Shown one piece after another: positions 1 through 4,552 of a DNA stretch of 6,228 nucleotides (positions are counted from its first letter, which is position 1; every line of letters starts with the position of its first letter). Position numbers and translations under genes: made by a program. The notes under the pieces are model-generated. The model had not been told where the DNA came from. It made no database searches and saw only the letters and a list, made by a program, of their open reading frames with translations. Source of the stretch: Chloroflexota bacterium (GTDB lineage: Bacteria; Chloroflexota; Dehalococcoidia; GIF9; AB-539-J10); the NCBI GenBank assembly GCA_020346965.1, contig CP070793.1, positions 1,332,587 to 1,338,814 on the forward strand, written 5' to 3'.

Positions 1-1
1 G

Positions 2-85
2 CATCAACTACTAATTGATCCACACTGGGCAGGTGGTGAAATGCGTTTGCCAGCACCACAAGTTCCAGACTATCTGTATAGCTAG
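2..85 (+). CDS. Possible C-terminal tail of an unrecognised protein, entering from the left edge
   Basis: A frame open from the left edge reads 27 codons and stops at TAG 83-85. The peptide ends in GGEMRLPAPQVPDYLYS, which looks like a plausible natural C-terminus. A run of 27 codons without a stop is not statistically convincing. Third-position GC is only about 26% by hand count, lower than in the surrounding genes. It overlaps the minus-strand frame at 3-122 head-on, and the two are alternatives. I cannot name a family. If this is the real gene, it converges on the leftward ferredoxin operon. Confidence 0.27.
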   Translation, partial: HQLLIDPHWAGGEMRLPAPQVPDYLYS

Positions 86-122
86 CAATTGACAATCCGA
101 CAGCGACATGAGCCAGCCACAT
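3..122 (-). CDS. Possible N-terminus of an unrecognised protein, running off the left edge
   Basis: An open frame begins with ATG at 122-120 and stays open for 40 codons to the window edge. An in-frame stop lies four codons upstream of the ATG, at 134-132. The peptide (MWLAHVAVGL..., then SLELVVLANAFHHLPSVDQL) alternates hydrophobic and polar residues as a folded protein would. By hand count about 44% of its codons begin with G and third-position GC is near 41%, similar to the neighbouring genes. No good Shine-Dalgarno sequence precedes the ATG. The frame directly opposes the plus-strand frame that ends at 85, so at most one of the two is likely real; I slightly prefer this one. I do not recognise the family. 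If real, it would lie about 227 bases downstream of the ferredoxin gene on the same strand. Confidence 0.33.
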   Translation of the reverse strand, partial: MWLAHVAVGLSIASYTDSLELVVLANAFHHLPSVDQLVVD

Positions 123-349
123 TTCTAGTATCTATTTTGCACACTCAGAACGAAGTCTACGTTTACTGTTTCGCTAAGCAAGTCGGGTTTCTGAAATTCA
201 GGCGGGATCCGGATTTACATTTGTCCGATCTCTATCGGTAGTTCTTTGCACTTGAATCTCGTAGAGCTACCTTCAAGACGTTCAATCATATAACTAAGAC
301 CTGTCTTGTCCATTCTAGGTAGGTTATAGATGGTCTTTGAAGAAGTCCA
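123..349. other. Gene-poor stretch downstream of the ferredoxin gene
   Basis: Neither strand shows a gene I can support here. Small structures seen are a 5-bp stem with a CTCT loop (CCGAT 225-229, ATCGG 234-238) and a short dyad AAGAC/GTCTT at 296-307. Neither has the GC-rich stem plus U-tract of an intrinsic terminator. A 32-codon minus-strand frame (313-215, MDKTGLSYMIERLEGSS...) has an ATG and a TAA but no ribosome binding site and weak coding bias. The end of the rsmD-coaD-ferredoxin transcript presumably lies in this stretch, but I cannot place it. Confidence 0.5.
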
Positions 350-613
350 CTAGCTGACCGGTGTTTCGCCAGGATGCAACTTACTCCATTTCCCCAATAA
401 CTGCTCCCTTGTTTCCTTGTGATCTGTGTCAGGAACACAGGCATCTGTCGGGCAGACCTCAACACATTTTTGTGTATCGAACCAGCCGACACATTCAGTG
501 CATTTATCTGCGTCAATCACGTAGATTTCTTCTCCCTCTGTTATGGCTTCATTCTTACATTCTGGTTCGCAAGCACCACAACTAATACACTCTTCATTGA
601 TTTTGTATGCCAT
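350..613 (-). CDS. YfhL/Alvin-type 2[4Fe-4S] ferredoxin
   Basis: This 87-residue soluble cytoplasmic protein is a low-potential electron carrier with two [4Fe-4S] clusters. The first motif is C9-x2-C12-x2-C15-x3-C19. The second is C38-x2-C41-x8-C50-x3-C54, whose eight-residue insertion is the hallmark of the Allochromatium vinosum (Alvin) / E. coli YfhL class. By family knowledge cluster I uses C9, C12, C15 and C54, and cluster II uses C19, C38, C41 and C50. The phrases [28 protein letters not shown] and CVEVCP fit YfhL closely. Lys20 replaces the usual proline after C19, and Cys59 is extra. The charged tail ([18 protein letters not shown]) extends past the cluster domain. ATG 613-611 follows a strong AAGGAGGT. 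It is the last gene after rsmD and coaD, with a 35-base gap, so it is probably co-transcribed with them. Its redox partner is unknown. Confidence 0.94.
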   Translation of the reverse strand: MAYKINEECISCGACEPECKNEAITEGEEIYVIDADKCTECVGWFDTQKCVEVCPTDACVPDTDHKETREQLLGKWSKLHPGETPVS

Positions 614-622
614 ATTTATATT

Positions 623-630
623 ACCTCCTT
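623..630 (-). promoter_or_regulatory. Ribosome binding site of the ferredoxin gene
   Basis: A perfect AAGGAGGT on the minus strand lies 9 bases before ATG 613-611. It fixes the start of the ferredoxin and gives it independent, strong initiation within the operon. Confidence 0.85.
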
Positions 631-648
631 AATTTTCGGCTCTTAATT

Positions 649-1161
649 TTACATTTTACCATTGCCAGTGGCAAGTTCCGTAGATACAGAGAATTGCTCC
701 TTCAGGGCTACGGCCACATGAGCAGGAACCATGCCTTCTAAACAGCCTCCTAGTTTAGCTACTTCCTTGATCAAGGAAGAGCTAAGAAACTGATATTGCG
801 AGCTTGTCATTAAACAAAGGAGCTCAATATCTGGTGCCAGTTTTCTGTTCATCAAAGCCATTTCAAATTCCCGTTCGAAGTCGGAATTTGCTCTCAAACC
901 ACGGATCATAACCTTTCCCCCTTCCTGTCGTATGAAATCTACGGTCAGCCCCTTGAAAGCCTTAACACGGACGTTTGATAATCCAGTCACTGCTTCCTCC
1001 ACCAGACTTACCCTTTCCTCCAGAGGAAAGAGTGGCTGTTTGGTAGGATTCTCATAGATGCCTACGACGAGCTTACCGACTAGCGCTGCTGCTCGCTCAA
1101 TTATGTCCATATGTCCGCAGGTGAGAGGGTCAAATGTACCGGGATAAACTGCAACGACCAT
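649..1161 (-). CDS. coaD: Phosphopantetheine adenylyltransferase (CoaD)
   Basis: The enzyme transfers AMP from ATP to 4'-phosphopantetheine, giving dephospho-CoA, the penultimate step of coenzyme A synthesis. It is a cytoplasmic enzyme, a hexamer in characterised homologues. The 170 residues match the family's length of about 160-170. The nucleotidyltransferase signature YPGTFDPLTCGH spans residues 6-17, with the T-x-G-H motif at 14-17. Further marks are NPTKQPLFPLEERV (39-51, substrate-binding Lys41), RGLRANSDFEREF (87-99) and the ATP-binding SSSLIKE at 127-133. A TTG two codons further upstream (1167-1165) is also in frame. I chose ATG 1161-1159 because AAGGAGGT sits 6 bases before the ATG but directly abuts the TTG. 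The rsmD stop lies 2 bases upstream, and the coaD ribosome binding site is inside the last rsmD codons, so translational coupling is likely. Confidence 0.96.
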   Translation of the reverse strand: MVVAVYPGTFDPLTCGHMDIIERAAALVGKLVVGIYENPTKQPLFPLEERVSLVEEAVTGLSNVRVKAFKGLTVDFIRQEGGKVMIRGLRANSDFEREFEMALMNRKLAPDIELLCLMTSSQYQFLSSSLIKEVAKLGGCLEGMVPAHVAVALKEQFSVSTELATGNGKM

Positions 1162-1163
1162 AT

Positions 1164-1712
1164 TCAAACCTCCTTTTGATATATGAAAATGAAAGTATCG
1201 CCATAGCGGCGTTGCTCAATAAGATGGAGACCATCATAATCGGAGTTTAAAGGGAAACGGTTTGCATGGCAAAGGACGATTGTAGAATTCTTGTCCAGTA
1301 ATTTCGAACTAGCCAGATCTCCTAGCAAGTTACTTGCAGTAGAATTGGAGTAGGGTGGGTCTATGAAGATAATATCGTAGCTCCTTTCGAGGAAAGTAAC
1401 CGCTTTACTCACCCTACAGCAATAAACATGAGCCCGCTGCATTACCCCTATCTTTTTCAGGTTAGCTCTTACAAGGTCACAGCAACTCTTTCTATAATCA
1501 ACGAAATCTACCCATTCTGCCCCGCGGCTTAGAGCTTCGATACCCAGAGTTCCACTGCCAGCGTATAAATCAAGAACACGATGCCAATTAGTAGTTCTAT
1601 TCTCCAAAAGAGAGAATATGGCCTGCCTTACTACACTGGTTGTTGGTCTTACGGAGCGTTTTGGTAGAGTCTTTAACCGGATGCCCTTTACCTTACCACC
1701 GCTGATGCGCAT
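1164..1712 (-). CDS. rsmD: 16S rRNA (guanine(966)-N2)-methyltransferase RsmD
   Basis: This cytoplasmic SAM-dependent methyltransferase acts on G966 (E. coli numbering) of 16S rRNA during 30S assembly. Its 182 residues match the family's usual 180-200. In order, it shows the N-terminal RPTTSVVRQAIF (22-33) typical of RsmD, SAM-binding motif I DLYAGSGTLGIEA (48-60), an acidic residue after beta-2 (FVDY, Asp72) for the SAM ribose, and the catalytic DPPY at 118-121, as in N6-adenine and m2G methyltransferases. RRYGDT (168-173) is also conserved. ATG 1712-1710 follows GGAGGT at 1727-1722. It is the first gene of the leftward operon; its TGA (1166-1164) is 2 bases from coaD. The rsmD-coaD pairing is common across bacteria. 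The Cys pairs (76-77, 98-99) are not a recognised metal site. Confidence 0.95.
   Translation of the reverse strand: MRISGGKVKGIRLKTLPKRSVRPTTSVVRQAIFSLLENRTTNWHRVLDLYAGSGTLGIEALSRGAEWVDFVDYRKSCCDLVRANLKKIGVMQRAHVYCCRVSKAVTFLERSYDIIFIDPPYSNSTASNLLGDLASSKLLDKNSTIVLCHANRFPLNSDYDGLHLIEQRRYGDTFIFIYQKEV
1168..1175 (-). promoter_or_regulatory. coaD ribosome binding site embedded in the rsmD 3' end
   Basis: AAGGAGGT on the minus strand encodes part of the C-terminal Lys-Glu-Val of RsmD and ends 6 bases before ATG 1161-1159. Its spacing decides between the ATG (good) and the in-frame TTG at 1167-1165 (no spacing). Confidence 0.85.
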
Positions 1713-1748
1713 TCTTGGATAACCTCCAATACAATTTCTTAGTATTAT

Positions 1749-1778
1749 AGTATATTACCATGCGATCGTTTAGTTCAA
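1749..1778 (-). promoter_or_regulatory. Sigma70-type promoter for rsmD-coaD-ferredoxin
   Basis: On the minus strand a -35-like TTGAAC (1778-1773) is followed after 18 bases by TATACT (1754-1749). A perfect TATAAT at 1749-1744 lies slightly further downstream, but at a poor 23-base spacing. Either -10 would give a leader of some 25-35 bases before ATG 1712. This is the only good promoter-like sequence upstream of the leftward operon. Confidence 0.6.
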
Positions 1779-1789
1779 GTGAGTCGAAC
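1773..1789. promoter_or_regulatory. Imperfect 17-bp dyad between divergent promoters (candidate operator)
   Basis: GTTCAAGTGAGTCGAAC is an interrupted palindrome, with 6 of 8 base pairs symmetric around base 1781. It overlaps the -35 of the leftward promoter and ends 3 bases before the -35 of the rightward promoter. This is where a regulator controlling both operons could bind. It matches no CtsR, CIRCE or LexA consensus that I know, and a dyad this size could occur by chance. Confidence 0.25.
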
Positions 1790-1792
1790 CTG

Positions 1793-1821
1793 TTGACGGA
1801 AAGGGTGGCATGTTCTATACT
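1793..1821 (+). promoter_or_regulatory. Sigma70-type promoter for clpC operon
   Basis: TTGACG (1793-1798) and TATACT (1816-1821) are separated by the optimal 17 bases. Transcription should start near 1828, leaving a leader of about 20 bases before ATG 1850. The match to the housekeeping consensus suggests substantial basal expression. I see no CtsR heptad repeat or complete CIRCE element overlapping it. Confidence 0.75.
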
Positions 1822-1849
1822 TTAGGATAAAGCTACTAATAGGATTGAA

Positions 1850-4309
1850 ATGAGCACAGGATTTGAGAGATTTTCTGAGGGCGCCCGCAGAGTGCTAACT
1901 CGGGCTCAAGGAGAGGCCCAACGATTGGGTCACAATTACATTGATACTGAGCATATACTGTTGGGCATAGCAGGGGAGGAATCGGGGGTTGCCTCAAAGG
2001 TTTTGAGTAATTTTGGTATCTCAGTAAATAAGATACAGGCAGCCGTAGAATTCGTAATCGGAAAGGGAGAGCGCCGAGCCACAAAGGGAGACGTTGACCT
2101 TGCACCGCGGGCAAAAAGAGCTATCGAATTTGCTGTGGACGAGGCACGGCGTCTTAATTCTAGCTATATAGGTGTTGAACATCTATTGCTCGGATTACTA
2201 CGCGAAAGTGAAGGAGTAGCTTTTAGTGTTTTAGAGAGTTTTGGTATTACACTAGAGCGAACGCGGGACGAAGTCAGTCGAGTTGGTAAGCAGGAAGCCG
2301 TACGAACTCGTACGACGGGTCGGGCCACAACACGCACACCAACGCTGGACCAACTTGGGACTGATTTAACTGCACTCGCCCGGGCGGATAAACTCGACCC
2401 TATTATTGGACGTAGCAAAGAGATTGAACGGATAATCCAAATACTTAGTCGTCGTACTAAAAATAATCCTGCCCTTATAGGTGAGGCAGGTGTAGGCAAA
2501 ACTGCTATTGTGGAAGGGCTGGCACAACGCATAGTAGCCGGGGAGGTTCCTGAGGTATTACAGGGCAAGAGAATTATTGCATTAGATATAGGTGCCTTGG
2601 TAGCGGGAACAAAATATCGCGGTGAATTTGAGGAGAGGCTGAAAAGGGTAATTGATGAAGAGAAAAACGCCGGTAATTGTATTCTTTTTATTGATGAAAT
2701 GCAGACTATTGTGGGTGCCGGAGCAGCTGAAGGTGCAGTTGATGCCTCTAACTTACTTAAGCCATCGTTGTCGCGTGGAGAGATTCAATGTATCGGTGCC
2801 ACCACTTTAGACGACTACCGTAAATATGTGGAGAAAGACCCAGCTTTGGAGCGACGGTTCCAACCTGTCTTGGTAGCTGAACCTACCATGGAAGAAACGC
2901 TGGAAATACTGCGGGGCATTAAGCACAGATATGAAGAGTTTCACCAATTGGACATAAGTGACGAAGCCCTGCAGACAGCGTCTACATTAGCGACAAGATA
3001 TATAGCGGACCGTTTCTTGCCGGATAAGGCCATTGACTTAATAGATGAAGCTAGTTCCCGAGTACGCATCAAACGAGGTAGTGCCCCGATTGGATTAGCT
3101 GAAGCGAGGCGGGCTTTGGAAAGCGTACGCAAGGAGAAGGAAACAGCTATGGCAGCTCAACAGTATGAGTATTCCGGTGAATTGCGTGATCGCGAACTTC
3201 AGCTAACGGAAAGAATCGAGACAATGGAGAAAGAGTGGCAAGTCAAGAAGGAACAAGGTCGACCTGTAGTTACCTCAGAGGATATTGCCGAGGTAGTTAG
3301 CATGTGGACTGGCATTCCTGTAATCAAGCTAACTATTGATGAAACGAGTCGCCTTCTACAAATGGAAGAGGCTCTACACCACCGTATAATTGGCCAGGAT
3401 GAGGCCATAAATACTGTGGCGAAGGCGGTAAGGAGGGCTCGGGCTGGGTTAAAGGATCCGAGACGACCCATTGGGGTTTTCATCTTTTTGGGCCCTACAG
3501 GAGTGGGTAAAACAGAGTTAGTAAGGGCTTTATCCGAGTTTATGTTTGGTAGTGAAGATACTTTGGTCAGACTTGACATGTCGGAGTTCATGGAGCGTCA
3601 CACAGTGGCTCGACTGGTTGGAGCGCCTCCAGGCTATATTGGTTATGAGGAAGGTGGTCAATTAACTGAGGCAGTGAGAAGGAAATCCTACTGTGCTATT
3701 CTTCTCGATGAAATTGAGAAAGCACATTATGATGTATTTAATATTCTCCTTCAGATATTCGATGACGGTCATTTGACCGATGCTAAAGGGCGAAGGGTCG
3801 ACTTTCGCAATAGCATCATAGTCATGACCAGCAATGCCGGCGCTGAGCTTATTAAACGTGATATGAGCCTTGGTTTTGCTGCTCATGTCGAGGGTGAGGG
3901 AAAACAAGAGGTGGAGTACGAGAAAATGAAGGAAAAAGTGTTGGGCGAAATGAAGAAGGCTTTCCGACCCGAGTTCCTTAATCGCATTGATGCCACGGTT
4001 GTGTTCCACGCTCTAAACAAAGAGCATATTCGCCAGATCGTTGACTTGATGCTTAATCAAGTTGCCACCTCACTTGAAGAGAAGAATATCACTTTGGAAG
4101 TAACCGATGAAGCCAAGGATTTCATAGGCAATAAGGGTTACGACCCTGTTTTTGGCGCGCGTCCGTTGCGTCGCACTATACAGAATTTAGTCGAAGATCC
4201 GCTCTCGGAACGCTTGCTGCGTGGGGAATTCCTACCCGGCGACACTGTGGTCGTGGATTACGTGGAAGATAAGATCGTAATGGAACCATTGGTTAAGGAC
4301 GCTGTATAA
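1850..4309 (+). CDS. clpC: ATP-dependent Clp protease ATP-binding subunit ClpC
   Basis: This HSP100/AAA+ unfoldase forms hexamers that unfold substrates and thread them into ClpP. Its 819 residues match ClpC (about 810-850). Two N-terminal Clp_N repeats (about 3-65 and 78-140) carry Glu34 (DTEH) and Glu110 (GVEH), which align with the phospho-arginine-binding glutamates of Bacillus ClpC. AAA module 1 has Walker A GEAGVGKT (211-218), Walker B ILFIDE (278-283), pore loop KYRG (255-258) and arginines 335/336. A UVR-like coiled M-domain (about 418-465) marks ClpC rather than ClpB or ClpA. Module 2 has GPTGVGKT (548-555), ILLDEIEKAH (617-626), pore loop GYIGYEEGG (595-603) and the ClpP-docking tripeptide LGF (674-676). 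The C-terminal domain includes GYDPVFGARPLRR. Start ATG 1850 has a modest AGGA 5 bases upstream and a standard N-terminus. Walker B runs into MQT where LHT is usual. ctsR and mcsAB are absent upstream. Confidence 0.97.
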   Translation: MSTGFERFSEGARRVLTRAQGEAQRLGHNYIDTEHILLGIAGEESGVASKVLSNFGISVNKIQAAVEFVIGKGERRATKGDVDLAPRAKRAIEFAVDEARRLNSSYIGVEHLLLGLLRESEGVAFSVLESFGITLERTRDEVSRVGKQEAVRTRTTGRATTRTPTLDQLGTDLTALARADKLDPIIGRSKEIERIIQILSRRTKNNPALIGEAGVGKTAIVEGLAQRIVAGEVPEVLQGKRIIALDIGALVAGTKYRGEFEERLKRVIDEEKNAGNCILFIDEMQTIVGAGAAEGAVDASNLLKPSLSRGEIQCIGATTLDDYRKYVEKDPALERRFQPVLVAEPTMEETLEILRGIKHRYEEFHQLDISDEALQTASTLATRYIADRFLPDKAIDLIDEASSRVRIKRGSAPIGLAEARRALESVRKEKETAMAAQQYEYSGELRDRELQLTERIETMEKEWQVKKEQGRPVVTSEDIAEVVSMWTGIPVIKLTIDETSRLLQMEEALHHRIIGQDEAINTVAKAVRRARAGLKDPRRPIGVFIFLGPTGVGKTELVRALSEFMFGSEDTLVRLDMSEFMERHTVARLVGAPPGYIGYEEGGQLTEAVRRKSYCAILLDEIEKAHYDVFNILLQIFDDGHLTDAKGRRVDFRNSIIVMTSNAGAELIKRDMSLGFAAHVEGEGKQEVEYEKMKEKVLGEMKKAFRPEFLNRIDATVVFHALNKEHIRQIVDLMLNQVATSLEEKNITLEVTDEAKDFIGNKGYDPVFGARPLRRTIQNLVEDPLSERLLRGEFLPGDTVVVDYVEDKIVMEPLVKDAV

Positions 4310-4312
4310 AAT

Positions 4313-4534
4313 ATGGCTCAAGAAATAATCGAGGCGCCACTACCCGGGAAAATAATTAGAGTTGAGCTAACTGTGGGGAATACAGTTGAGGAGGGTGGTG
4401 TGATTTGCACTATAGAAGCCATGAAGATGGAAAATCCCATACTATCTCCGGCAGAAGCCTCAGTTATAGAAGTGGCAGTATCACCGGGGCAAGTGGTTAA
4501 GACGGGGGAAAAGATAGCCGTTATCGATTATTAG
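4313..4534 (+). CDS. Free-standing biotin carrier (biotinyl/lipoyl-attachment) domain protein
   Basis: This 73-residue protein is essentially one biotinyl domain. EAMKMEN at 35-41 places the biotinylated lysine at Lys38, midway through the barrel. APLPGKI (8-14) and the late VSPGQVVKTGEKI (56-68) complete the fold. Such carriers shuttle CO2 between a biotin carboxylase and a carboxyltransferase, and biotin protein ligase must biotinylate Lys38. The AMKMEN form and PLPGKI start resemble the carrier domains of pyruvate, acyl-CoA and oxaloacetate (de)carboxylases more than AccB, and the long Pro/Ala linker and N-terminal region of those proteins are missing. The gene starts 3 bases after clpC with no clear ribosome binding site, so its translation probably depends on ribosomes finishing clpC. 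No carboxylase subunit is encoded in the window, so its partner is unknown. A lipoyl carrier is less likely, because lipoyl domains carry DKA rather than MKM. Confidence 0.9.
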   Translation: MAQEIIEAPLPGKIIRVELTVGNTVEEGGVICTIEAMKMENPILSPAEASVIEVAVSPGQVVKTGEKIAVIDY

Positions 4535-4552
4535 GCATCTTGGCCAAGGGAT

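Noticed and set aside
225..238. Small hairpin CCGAT-CTCT-ATCGG as a transcription terminator
   Set aside because: The stem is only 5 bp, and no U-tract follows on either strand.
286..516. Minus-strand 76-codon frame across the ferredoxin 3' end
   Set aside because: It overlaps the well-supported ferredoxin in another frame, has no ribosome binding site, and shows no protein-family features.
361..646. Two plus-strand frames opposite the ferredoxin
   Set aside because: They are antisense shadows; the Cys-rich look comes from the complement of the cluster codons.
1780..1800. Partial resemblance to CtsR (TTGAC) or Gram-positive LexA (CGAAC) sites
   Set aside because: Only single half-sites are present. 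There is no tandem heptad for CtsR and no GAAC-N4-GTTC for LexA, and TTGAC is explained by the -35 box.
1889..1899. GAGTGCTAA, identical to the right half of a CIRCE (HrcA) element, just inside clpC
   Set aside because: The matching TTAGCACTC half is absent at the required 9-base spacing, and the bases encode the conserved Arg-Val-Leu-Thr of the Clp_N domain.
1836..2114. Minus-strand 92-codon frame covering the clpC start and promoter side
   Set aside because: It is antisense to conserved ClpC N-domain codons and has no initiation signals or recognisable motif.
2164..4009. Several minus-strand frames of 63-134 codons inside clpC
   Set aside because: All are antisense to conserved AAA+ coding sequence, with low-complexity Ser/Arg-rich translations typical of shadows.
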